DNA of 64,000 bases from Parietaria judaica (lineage: Eukaryota > Streptophyta > Magnoliopsida > Rosales > Urticaceae): positions 12,694,842 to 12,758,841 of the forward strand of contig OX940861.1 in NCBI GenBank assembly GCA_954871525.1. The letters run 5' to 3'. Positions 49,200-60,389 of this stretch are shown in pieces. Below the pieces are notes generated by a model that was not told where the DNA came from, searched no databases, and worked only from the letters and a program-made list of their open reading frames with translations. Each line of letters starts with the position of its first letter. The first letter of the stretch is position 1. A program made the translations under genes and the position numbers.

Positions 49200-49686
49200 T
49201 GTTGAGGTCGGATTTGGTAATCCATTTATTACGGCATAAGTACTTAAGTGTTGGTCCTTACACTATAAAGCAAGCAAGTGTGCTTGATTATGATAGGATG
49301 AGTTAGGTAGTTTTAGGCCATACCTCACCTTTTTGGGTCATACCTTTGACCATGCCTCACTCATGAGGGTAGGTAAAATATTTGTAATGCCTATATATGC
49401 ATCCATTTTGGATGAAGGAAAGGGGGGGATTTTTTGGGGGAGGAGGGAAGCAGGAGAGGAAGAAAGAGGAAAGGAGACAGATTTTGAGAGGAGAAAAAGA
49501 GTACATTTTGTAAGAGAGAATAGAGAAATGCTTGTAATCAAAGAGAATCAAAAAGAAAATACACAATACTTTTCATCATCATTCATTCGAGTGGTTCTTA
49601 GCTAATAAACGGAAGAAACCGATCCCTTTTCTTCAAAAACAAAGATCAATCCTTGTGATTTTTGAGTGTACAAAACGCCCTCGACA
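49200..49686 (+). mobile_element. Solo LTR, copia-like (487 bp)
   Basis: Begins TGTTGAGGTCGGATTTGG and ends AAACGCCCTCGACA, with a perfect 5-bp duplication ATATA (49195-49199 and 49687-49691). A TATA-like CTATATATGC near 49391 and a purine-rich leader follow the usual LTR plan. The start and end match the minus strand of 2279-2913. Two facing ORFs inside it are not genes. Confidence 0.88.
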
Positions 49687-49691
49687 ATATA

Positions 49692-51909
49692 TACAAGTGC
49701 TCCAACAGAGAAACGTTAGTGCTCAAAACAGGCTTTTGTCTTGACTTTATTTGGAATAGATATAGACGTTGATTTGTTAACATTATAAAGATCAATTATC
49801 GTCCATGTGATGAGCAAGGAAAAACTAATAATTTACTACTTAATTAAATAGAGGATCTAATTCATGTCTTGTCTAATGCTAGACATATACCCAACGCTTA
49901 CCAACCAAAAATTTAAAATAATATAAAAAAAGAAAGTAGGTCCTCTTCAAGTTCAAACTAATTGATATATTATTTAGTTTAAGCTTTTATAAAATTAACA
50001 AGAAAAACATAGTAATTCAAAACCGCGGTCCAAGACAATTAGTATTCACTATTTTTTTTTTCTTGTTGGTTTATTAACATGAGGCTCGAAATTGATGGTA
50101 ATTAGGCATTTTAGGGAAAGTAGGCTAACAACTTCTTTTCATTAATTTTTCACTTCTCAAACCAATTTCAATGGAACCGCCAAACACAAATTTGATGTAG
50201 TTTTTACAGCAAGTGTGTTTCGATAAGATTGTAAAAAATATTTTTTAAAAAAGTGTAGAGAGATACTCTGGCAACTGCATATTTTTACGTTTCTTTTAGG
50301 GTTTAATAAGGAAATGCCCATTTCAATAAAAACATTTTAAAAACTATCCAAAACTACTCATTTTATAAAGATAAAATTGATAATTTTGCGTAATTTTTAT
50401 AAAAAATTATACAAAATGAGTATTTCGTATAATTTTTTTTATTATTTGTTTGTTGAGAATAATTATTAAAAAATAGAGAATGATATCATAATAGAGAAAA
50501 TTTCAACTAGTGTAATTTAAAACTTCTTAAAATAATATGAATGGTTGGAGTTGCCATGTTAACAACTATTATAGAAAGTATTTGCCTTTTAGATTTTTGC
50601 ATGATCCAATGCAAGTATTTAAAAACTTGTAATGATTCAAGCTTCAAAGAATAAGAAGATACAAAAGTTGTTGCTAATTTGTGGATTATTTTTTTGTTAT
50701 ATAGTTATAGTGACGTATGATTGTCTCTCTCCCAACATTTCCGCATGAGATTCTATAGATACACCATGATTGAATACACCATTATTAGTTTTGACTGCTT
50801 TTTCTTCCATGGGAGATCTTATATTTGACTTTCTCACACACTCCAATCCATTTCTTGCTTACATACTTTGTTTGTAGCTAAAATAGTTAAATAATTTATT
50901 TTTTAATAAAAATGGGATTTTAGTATTTATCTAAAAGGCCTTTTGTTTGAAGCTAATCAAAAGACATTTTAGTGAATATAAATATATATATATATATTCA
51001 ATATTTATAATTTACTTGAGAAAGATGTTGAGTTAGATTGCTAATTGTGAGAGGAATTAAAGAGATGGTCACACGACTCAAGAGCCAAAGCACGTTCAAG
51101 TCATCATAATTTCAACACATCATATCAATCACCAACGAAAGTCTGGAACAAAATTGGATTAATTTCAGAAGAAGAAAAAAAATCATGAAACAAATAGGAC
51201 CAGTCAAATTAATCTCCTCGTGAAACTTACTTTATTGTTTGATCAAGACTTTTATTTAGGCTCTCTTAAGCAATATGTTGGTAATTTACCGTGACTTGGC
51301 ATATCATACGCGTTACTATAGCTATTTCTAGAAGGTGACATATATATATATATTGACTATTTACGTAATTTCAAGCATAATTAAATGTCGGAACAATTAT
51401 TTTGATCATATATTTAATCGCTGTATATTATTATTGTGCACTATGAAATTCAATTATGGACAAATATACATATAAATGACATAATTAATCACGTGTGCCA
51501 AAAAAAAAAAAACTATAGAAATCTCAAAGTGAACTGCGCGCAATGAAATTAGCCAAAGTAGGAAAATCATTGAAATGAAATTTTAACAGAGTTCGCTTGC
51601 AGATAATAATATGAGGTATTCAGTAACATGTTACAACATATAACATTAGAGATAATTAAAACGCAATTACACATTTGCACTTAATATATATATATATATT
51701 TTAACAAATTTACTATTATATATCGTAAAACTAAATTTAATAAACTTAGTAAAATATGATTTTCCTGCAATTTAAGTTGGAGTATATGTTCATTTTCAAG
51801 ATTTGATATAAATCCCTATTCCCTAGTGTAAGGGCACCACTTATTGATAATTACTACTTAAGACTATTAAATGATCATGTATTTTTGTAATTAAGGAAAA
51901 GCTTTATAT

Positions 51910-51946
<37 letters not shown>

Positions 51947-54815
51947 GAGAGATAACTATACATATGTATATAGTTATAACCATTTTGTATATAGAAAAGT
52001 TTATGCGTTGAGATGAAATTAATTGATGTATACAAAAAGTTTCAAACTATTGATGATTGTGAATTCACTAACATGTCATTATTCATTCACCTTTGCCAAA
52101 TCAAAAGTTAGAAACAAAATAATGAGACTTAAATTCACTCTTTTTTTTTAATGGTTATGGGGAGCAAAATCAATTCCCAAACAGGCAAACAATCATGAAG
52201 CTTCATCGAAAGAGATGTCACACCAGAAAAACACACACAAAAAGCTTCGAGATATATATATATATATTCATGATCGAAACAATATATTTGGTTATTATGA
52301 ATTTATGAGTATGAAGATATATTATAATAAAACCTTATAAAAGTGAATGAAAATGTTGGCATTTATATAGAAAAAAAATGAAATTCCGCGCGAGCTATAC
52401 TGGGTTGGATAATAAGTGTGTTTGCTTCTTCTTTTTCATCTCTTTTTTGACAAAAATGCATAAAAGAAGTGTTTTTACTTCCTTAAGATACGCCTTTTTC
52501 CAACTTTATTCATATGAAAACAGCTGTTTTTATTTATTTATCTCTTTAGATCACAAAGATAAATAATCATAATAATAGCAATTAGTACGAGCTGTTTTGG
52601 TTATGTGAAGTCGCGTATAATAATTTAGGTAGTAGTGCAATTACAAGCTGTTAATTTGGTTTGGTGCAGTAATCATGTATAATAATTTAAAACTGTGAAG
52701 AATAAGTTCAAATTATTACGTATATATATTTTTTATTCTTTTTAAAATTTGCATGTTCAAGAAATGGTACGTGTAAGAAACTAATTAACGACGAAAAGTA
52801 AGTTACTCAAAGCGAAAACGACATGAAATATAAAGACTGGAAAAACTATCCTTCTCAAATCTATACAAAAGGAGAATAGATTCAGGGCAATCCAATTCAA
52901 TCACTTAACAATGACAAAATCATGATCAAAAGGAAAGTAAGAAAAAGTTTATGACAATGATAAAAGGGGGTTTAATTATTTGAACCTCATATCATATACA
53001 TTATTTGATTACTTATTATAGGAATATCATATATATTATACGTACGCCCGTGTTATATTTTTTTATTGGCGACAAAAGAACTTAAGTTTTTAAAAATAAC
53101 TATGGTAAAAATACTTAAGTTCACATTTTTTTTACGGATCGGTAGACCTCGTCTACTTTTTCGTTAGTTTTTTTACTATTCCGTAAGTGATGACGTCAAC
53201 AACACAAACCGCGATGCTATTGAGGAGATGGATTGAGTATTTGAAAGAGAAAGTGAGAAAGAAAATAAGAATTCGCGTTGTTGATATTCCAAGAATTTAT
53301 GTTGACATCCTTGTTTATTTTGATGTTTGTGTGTTTGATCGTTTAAGACGTTCATTTATTTTATTTGTTGTTTACATCGTCACTAAAGAAAATAGTAAAA
53401 TAAAGCTAAAGAAAAAGTTGATGAGCTCTACCGATTTGTTAAAAAAGGTGAACTTGAGTAGTTTTCATATGCCGCCTATTTCCAAATAAATTAAGTACTT
53501 TTATCACTAATAACTCTTTTTTATGCATATAAAATGAGTGCAAGGTAATTCATATGCTATTTTTAGGCTACGAGGATCTTGTTCATTGCAGCAAGCTAAT
53601 TCATATATACTATGAAGCTCACTTATAATTTGACTGTTTTATTCATAACCGAAAATGTGATTTTGGTACTATTGGACATGAAAACCGAATAGAAAACTCG
53701 GTTGTTCAACCCTATTTATATGTGATAATCGCAACTCTTCAAACCAAAAGGACAAGGAAGGAGAATTGCGTAATCCCCATAGTAAGCTAATGAAAATGTT
53801 ACGAGATTGTGCAAGTACAATTATCCTAGATCCATTATGTATAAGATTATTTGCTCAAAAATTGTTTAAGAGAATTAACTAATAGTATTTATAGCAACAA
53901 GATGTACGAACTCATTCGATTCAACTACACGAAAACATCTTCCGAAAATTCATAGAATAAACTGAAATCAAGAAGAGAAATATGAGACTTTTAAGAGAAT
54001 ACTTAGAATTCTTTGTGAAGGAAATGTGAAAGTTATAAATGACTAAGAGAGAAACATATACCTACGGATTTGCATCAAATAAGAGGGAAAAAAATTGTGA
54101 ATAATCAACTAGACAGCTACCATATTAGGCAGTAAAAATAAATAAAAAATTGTGAAAGTTATATTATTGTTTAGTATTTGCAACAAAAAGAAAAGAGAGA
54201 GAGAAACTTAAGATGATATGCATTCCATTAAAAATATATTAAAAAAAATTAAGGATAAGATTTTTTGTATGTCATGAAGATGAACATGCGTGCCATAGTG
54301 TGGACCATCTTAGAAGACATGAGAGGCAAAAATGCCAATTTTAATCATTAAAAAAAAAAAAAAAACCACTCAATCACATTCTGTGTTCTCTTTATTTCTT
54401 TATCTGTGCATATATTTTGTCAAATAGATTATGAGGCTATATATCTTAAACAAAAAGGCTGTCCTTCTTGAAAAGATTTGAACCCAAAAACACATCCAAT
54501 TCCATACCCAAAATTTCAATAAAGTCATAACTTTTCCAAATCTCTTGTTTTTTTTTTTTGTCAAATCTCTTGTTGGTTTCACTAAATAGTTCGCATTTAT
54601 GTTGTGTTTGGCACATAATCCAAGAATATGGGGGGAAAATCTTTTAATTAATCATGAGTTGTGGATGCATTAGCCCTTTAAAGAGAGCTTTCTCTATCTT
54701 GTTGGATTTTTGTTACCTAAGCTACGAAATATATTAAGCAATGCACTATTTTATTCCCATTAATGGGACATCTTCTTGGTTCTTGCTTCATATACACTTT
54801 ATCGCCCTTTCTATT
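49692..54815. other. Long gene-free AT-rich stretch
   Basis: More than 5 kb with no supported gene. Contains a T34 homopolymer at 51912-51945, short TA runs, and a region at 53060-53510 with weak inverted ACAAAAGAACTTAAG/TTAAGTACTTTTATC words that may be a decayed MITE. The ORF at 53187-53489 has no domain. Confidence 0.5.
51912..51945. repeat. Poly-T tract (34 T)
   Basis: Uninterrupted homopolymer. It could mark a retroposed sequence on the minus strand, but no associated body was found. Confidence 0.9.
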
Positions 54816-54829
54816 TTATTTTTTATTTG

Positions 54830-55906
54830 GGGTTAAATGCGGCAAAAAGACCCAACTTTTGGTCAAATTCTCTCCCGTGTACCCAATTTCAATAAATGGT
54901 GGCAATAATACCCAAACTCAGTGTTTGAGAGTTGACCGAGGAAATCTGTTCATGTGGCTATTAGCCTTTGCCACATGGCACTTGGCCGCCACGTGACATG
55001 CCACGTAATTCTTATTTTTTTTAAATAATTTTTATATTTAATTTTTTTAATTTATTATTTTTAATTATTTTTAATAAAAATTATTTTTTTCTAATAATAA
55101 CAAATAATGAATATTTAAATTTAAATATTCATTATTGGTTATAATTATTTATTTTTAAAAAAGTGGGTAGAATGAAATAAAAATTACCGTTCACGGTTCA
55201 CTTGAACTCCGTTTCTGATTCGGTTCACGCGTCGAATAAAACTGTTTAATATGTTTAATAATAATAACCAATAAACACATACATATTGTTTAAAAAGTCA
55301 AGACATAATTAAATACACACCACTTATTAAAAAAAAATAGTAGTCATATTTTTATTTAACAAAAAATTGTTTTTATTTGTTTGCACGATATTTTTTTGTG
55401 TTTGTATTTTATAATAATAATTGTTTAATCTATTTTTCATATATTATTCTTTTTTTTTAATTGTCATTAAATAATCATATGACTATTGGTTATTATTATT
55501 AAACATATAAAGCAATTTCGTTCCACCTGTGAACCGGATCGGAGGCGGAGCTTGAGTGAACCGTTAACGGTGATTTTTTTTCTTTATTTATTTCGGTTGA
55601 CCCACTTTTCTAAAATGAATAATTATATTTAATAATAATAACCAATAATGAATATTTAAATTTAAATATTCATTATTGCTTATTATTGAAAAATAGTTTA
55701 TTTTTTAAAAAAAATAGTTTTTTTTAATTATTTAAAAAACAATAACTACATGGCATACCACGTGGCAAAGGCTAACAACCACATGGACAGATTTCCTTGG
55801 TCAACTCCCAAACAGTGAGTTTGGGTATTATTGCCGCCATTTATGACAGTTTGGTACACGAGAGAGAATTTGACCAAAGATTGGGTCTTTTTGCCGTAAT
55901 TAATCC
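54830..55906. mobile_element. Mutator-like TIR element D (1.08 kb)
   Basis: Left end GGGTTAAATGCGGCAAAAAG, right end the complement of GGATTAATTACGGCAAAAAG. A perfect 9-bp duplication TTTTATTTG flanks it (54821-54829 and 55907-55915). The arms share TTTGGTCAAATTCTCTC and TGTACCCAA-type words and CACGTG at 54990 and 55759. A second inner inverted repeat (ATATTTAAATTTAAATATTC and partners) surrounds a centre that contains GTTCACTTGAACTCCG-type words. It is non-coding. Confidence 0.92.
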
Positions 55907-55915
55907 TTTTATTTG

Positions 55916-57743
55916 TAGAATTTACATGCACTTGTTTGGGAGTAAATAGGAAATTATTATTATTATTATTAACAATTGGTTAATGATCCATCTACATTGT
56001 AAATTAGAAATTTATTAAATTAATATTTTATAAATTAATAATTTTAATAATAAAAAAAATTGTATAATTAACATGACTAAAATATCTCTCAATAAATTAT
56101 TAACACTAGTAATGTAATATAATCAAATTCTATAATTCTAATAATATTAATTTATAGAAATCGTGTTGTAATTTAAGATAGTTATAGAGTTTTATCATCA
56201 AATTTGAGAATAAAGATTTAAGAGCAGCTCCAATCGAGCTTTAAATTGAACGCAATAACACAATTAATGCCTCATTCGAACTCTAAAATCCTCGCTATTA
56301 TAGCGAGGAAGGGACCCCACAGTCCCCACTTTAGGAACACTGTTGCGCTACATGTAGCGCACACTGCTCCAGTGCTATATTTTTTAAAACTTATTTGTTA
56401 GTCTTTCAAGTTTTGGAATGAATACTATACATAAGCTTAAATTTTATATAATTATTTTATATATACTCCTAAAATATATTAACTTTTATAAAGTTTATTA
56501 TTTTGCATAATTTATAAGACACCAATATTATAAAACACAACATTGATATTTGAACATTGCGAGAAAATTACAATATTAGAATGATCGTGATAAACTAATA
56601 CAAAAGGCGGAACCACTCGTAGTGGTTTGGGGGTTGAAACCACCCCAAAACTAAATCCTAGTTCCGAATGACAAATACTAAACATTGTTACATTAGCAAT
56701 TTAGAAGAAAATTAAAAAGCCATTAAAAACACAGTACCACAAAATAAAGTTACAATAAATAAATTAATATTCTGGAAGATTGGTGCCGGATCCCTCAAAA
56801 TCGGCAAAATATTAAGAATATGAATCAAAAGTCGGTAAAATATTGAGAGATAAAGATGCACACATCGCACCTCGGAATGCATTGATAGAGCATTTGATAG
56901 AGCACTTGTGGGAGGAAGTATAGTCATTCCGATACATAGTTATGTTTTTTGTAGCTTTATTTTATTTTATTTGTGTTGTATTATACTGTAATTTTATTTT
57001 ATTTGTGTTCTACTTTTATTTTATTTTGTTGTTGTAATTTTATTTTATTTTTGTTGTGCTGTAATTTTTATTTTAATAAATATGGGAGAGTTTTAATAAT
57101 TTTGAATAAGTGATTTAATTAGGAATTAATGAATAAATATAGATGTATGACTATGAGTGTAAGTAATGAGAAATAAAGTATAAAATAAAATTGGGTTGGA
57201 GATAATTTATTATTTACTGAGAGATACAATGAAAAATAGAGTGATTTAGAGATGACTTGAGTGCAAGTAAAGCATTACCCTAGAGTGTCGTGTGTTACCA
57301 TTAAAATTTAAGGGAAAAATAAGGGATTTAAGTGCAGCTACAAGTGTTCCGTATGAAGATTTTGCTCCAAATAACCCTATAAATAAATAAATAAATAATT
57401 GAAGAAGAACGTGACAGAAATTGACGTTTTTTTTTTCTGACAGTGAGAGTGATGACTTTGTTAGCCTTGCCTTGACCAGAATTGCAACCTCACGTTGATG
57501 TATTAAATAGAGGCGCCAATTTATTTATTTAATTTCAATGAAATTATCCGTGACGTATCGACTCTGTGAAATTAAGCTCTGCAATTTGACCACTTGCTCT
57601 GTCTCAGAGTTGAATTAATGCAGAGATAACAATATATTCATACTCATGGCATTGATAAATTTCGTAATGTACACGTACAATGACGACGGTGATTAAGGAA
57701 AATATTGGGTTAATCATCAAATTAGCTAAAAAATGGTTAATTA
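55916..57743. other. Gene-poor sequence and 3' flank of the SHINE-like gene
   Basis: AT-rich. Repeats of TTTTATTTTATTTGTGTT-type words occur at 56955-57070. The final part includes the unmarked 3' untranslated region of the minus-strand gene. No other gene seen. Confidence 0.45.
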
Positions 57744-58361
57744 TTACGAGGCAGAGCTTGAACAGAGCTCAAATGAGCCGTAATGGATGAGCTCCTGAAT
57801 CATCTGCTCAATGTGGTGGTCGTCTTCCACAAACGCAAACGACGCCGTTTGCTCATTCGCCTCCGATTTAACCGTCTTCACGGTTTCTTGTTCCTGCCCG
57901 TTCCTCTCCGTGAACTGCGGAGTTGCGCCGTCAGTCGAAACGGCGCTTTGCGGCGTTGTTTGCTGCGACGGGGTGCTGTGGGCTTTGGTCATTTGCAGGG
58001 ACGCCATGTAGCAGCGGTGGAGCTTCGCGGTGAGGTTCGCCGAGAGGAGCTTCGACACGGACGACTGCGAGACGGCCGGGTTGTACGGGAAGTTGGTGCG
58101 GGCCCTCGGCCCGCACATCAGCCTCGCGGCCTCGTCGTACGCCCTCGCCGCGTCCTCCGCTGTCTCGAACGTGCCTAGCCAAATCCGCGTCTTCCTAAAG
58201 AAGAAAGAAAGAAAAGACACACTCGTTAAGATACAAGTTCAAATCCTCGACAACTAGTGAGTGCTCGGTTGGGCTTACAGCAAAGGGTGGCGAATCTCGG
58301 AGACCCACGAGCCCCAGTGGCGTTGTCGGACGCCTCGGAAACGCTGTTGCGGTCTGGCCAT
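57744..58361 (-). CDS. AP2/ERF transcription factor, SHINE/WIN1-like
   Basis: Two exons, 58361-58279 and 58194-57744, joined across an 84-bp GT-AG intron, encode 177 residues. The protein opens [20 protein letters not shown], and the AP2 DNA-binding domain covers about residues 8-64 with [29 protein letters not shown] and TNFPYNP. The [17 protein letters not shown] form and an intron directly after HPLL are hallmarks of the SHINE/WIN clade (ERF group V). So is the C-terminal motif ending [19 protein letters not shown]. These nuclear factors activate cutin and wax biosynthesis genes in epidermis in Arabidopsis. The length is close to family members (about 185-200). The start is fixed by the conserved N-terminus; the ORF extending upstream through the intron is an artefact. 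Which SHINE paralogue it is cannot be told. Confidence 0.95.
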
Positions 58362-58657
58362 TCCCGCTTAGAAAAAGAAACGTTTCTTTTTTGTGAAAAC
58401 GCCTAGTTGAAAAAGAGACTAGAGAGAGAGCGAGCGAGTGAAAAAGAGGTGAAATGAAATGGGGTTTATGTAGTTGTGCTAATTGCAAGTTTTGAGGCTC
58501 CTTTTCTAAGCAAACTGCCAAACTAGCAACTAGATTTATGGACTTGGGTCCCACTTTAATGGTTTTTGAGTCCAACCCTTTGTGTATACGTGGAAAAATG
58601 GGGCATAAGTATTTAAAGTTTTTGTAAAATTGACATTAAGTTTCTTTTTTTTTTTTT

Positions 58658-58892
58658 GTGAAAGTTGCCAAATTCTTATTTTGTGTATACCGTCATATTT
58701 TCGTCTAGATTCGCGCCACTTATCATGTTTTTAAACCCATTAAATATACTATTGTTTATCATTGATCAATCATTTTAATTTTTTTTAAATGAAAAATAGT
58801 ATGTTTAATGGGTTTAAAAACGTGATAGGTGTTGCGGTTTGGGGTGAAAACATGACGGAAGACACAAAATAAGAGTTTCGCAACTTTTGCCA
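58658..58892. mobile_element. Foldback MITE in the upstream region of the SHINE-like gene
   Basis: The left arm GTGAAAGTTGCCAAATTC...TTAAACCCATTAAATATACT and the right arm are inverted copies over nearly the whole length, about 100 bp each with a short AT-rich loop near 58755-58790. It lies about 300-530 bp upstream of the ATG at 58361. No duplication was confirmed. Confidence 0.75.
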
Positions 58893-59182
58893 CCCAAAAA
58901 AAAGAAAGAAAAACCCATGAAATGCCAAAAAACCACCTAAGGTTTAAGGGAATTGCCATACTTTCAAACAATTCATTTATACCCATTTTAAAAAATATTT
59001 TGGACCATATTAACCCTGATTTTAATTATATTATTTATATTCGTATTTATTATTTATTATATATTTTAATTTTCGAAATTAAATTAATTATCCTAAAATT
59101 TTGGTTGAAAACTTCCCCTATTAATTAGGTTATCATTTAATTTTGTTATTTTGACCCAAAAATTAAAAGATCTCTCTCTCAC

Positions 59183-59185
<3 letters not shown>

Positions 59186-59246
<61 letters not shown>
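59186..59246. repeat. (CT)n microsatellite
   Basis: About 30 uninterrupted CT units. Confidence 0.93.
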
Positions 59247-59248
<2 letters not shown>

Positions 59249-59749
59249 GGCGGATTGACCACCATCGCCAGATTCGGGCGGAGAGCGCGGCGACTTCGGG
59301 CGTGGCTTCGGCGACCGTGGGCGCGGCTGCCGAGGAGGCGACCGTGGCCCCCGTCGCGGTCGCCCTCCATCGCGCCTCCTTCTTCTGTCGCGTCCTCCTC
59401 TGTCGCGCCTCATTCCTTCGTCGCCCTCCGTCACGCCTCATTCCTCAGTCGCTCTCCGTCGCGCATCCTTCCTCCATCGCGGCGCGATCATCCTCTCCAA
59501 ACTCTCGATCGTAACTGTAAATTTATTTACAGTTTTTGGAAATATATTTACAGTTTTAAGGTAATATATTTGATTTTTGTAAATGATTTTACAATATTTT
59601 GAAGTGATAATTTCTCTTGGAGAGGCAATATTTTTGTAAATGGATTTACACGCTTTTTGTAAATGTTTTTACACTTTTTTGGAGTTATTTTACACGAATT
59701 TGCATTTGCAGATATGTATATGAAATTTCAAAATCGTGTCAACAGATTT

Positions 59750-59925
59750 GTAAACATATTTACATAAAATGAGGCAAAACAAAAACCAAGTTTCGTAAAT
59801 AGATTTACATAAAATTAGGCAAAACGAAAACCCAGTTTCTTAAACAAATTTACATAAAATGAGGCATAACGAAAACCAAGTTTCGTAAACAAGTTTACAT
59901 AAAATTAAGCAAACGAAAACCTAAA
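59750..59925. repeat. 45-bp tandem repeat, about four units
   Basis: Units start at 59750, 59795, 59840 and 59885. Each has the form GTAAAC-ATTTACATAAAAT followed by -AGGC-AAACGAAAACC-AGTTTC; the last is incomplete. Confidence 0.9.
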
Positions 59926-60245
59926 TAAAATTTCGAAATAAATACTGATTATTAGGAAAATAAAATTTAGATTTTAATCGTTAAAATATGGAATATTAAA
60001 CGTGATTTGTTAGAGCTAATCGAAAATATTACTAATTAATATGGGAGATTTGTTTTTAATTTATTTAGTTTGCTACATTTAAGGAAAAATTTTATTTTTT
60101 ATTTTAATTTAAAAAAAACGAATTATAATTAATGTGATTTAAAAATTAGAAGGGCAATTTAGTCCATATTTCAATTTGTTAGTGGTTATGATTTCCATAA
60201 TAAGAAATGGGCATTTTTTTTAAACCTTAAGTCACAAATAGGCAT

Positions 60246-60348
60246 TTGCCTCATTTATCCAAAAAAGAATGATTTAATGTCAACTTCTTAAAGACTTTGA
60301 GTATTTATGCCGCTATTTCCCTCTCTATATATAAGTTTTATATGACTA

Positions 60349-60389
<41 letters not shown>

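Larger units (their letters stand above)
58893..60245. other. Possible TIR-like element with GC-rich patch and 45-bp repeats
   Basis: Weak inverted ends AAATGCC-----TAAGGTTTA (about 58921) and the complement at about 60220-60245 suggest one element. It holds a (CT)n tract, a GC-rich patch at 59247-59515 of unclear origin and a tandem array at 59750-59925. ORFs through the patch and the CT run are composition-driven. Confidence 0.35.

Noticed and set aside
53187..53489. 100-residue plus-strand ORF
   Set aside because: Lys/Ile-rich, no domain, in a likely decayed repeat region.
57783..58257. Plus-strand ORFs over the SHINE-like gene
   Set aside because: Antisense shadows; the minus strand encodes an intact AP2 domain with a spliced first exon.
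58195..58575. Minus-strand 126-residue ORF upstream of the SHINE-like gene
   Set aside because: It runs through the intron and leader in a different frame from the AP2 protein and has no recognisable domain.
59093..59602. Arg/Glu-rich and Arg/Pro/Ser-rich ORFs
   Set aside because: Produced by the (CT)n tract and the adjoining GC-rich patch; no family signature or supported splice structure.
59750..59925. CRISPR-like array of regular repeats
   Set aside because: The units are contiguous with no unique spacers, and the context is a plant nuclear genome; it is a tandem repeat.
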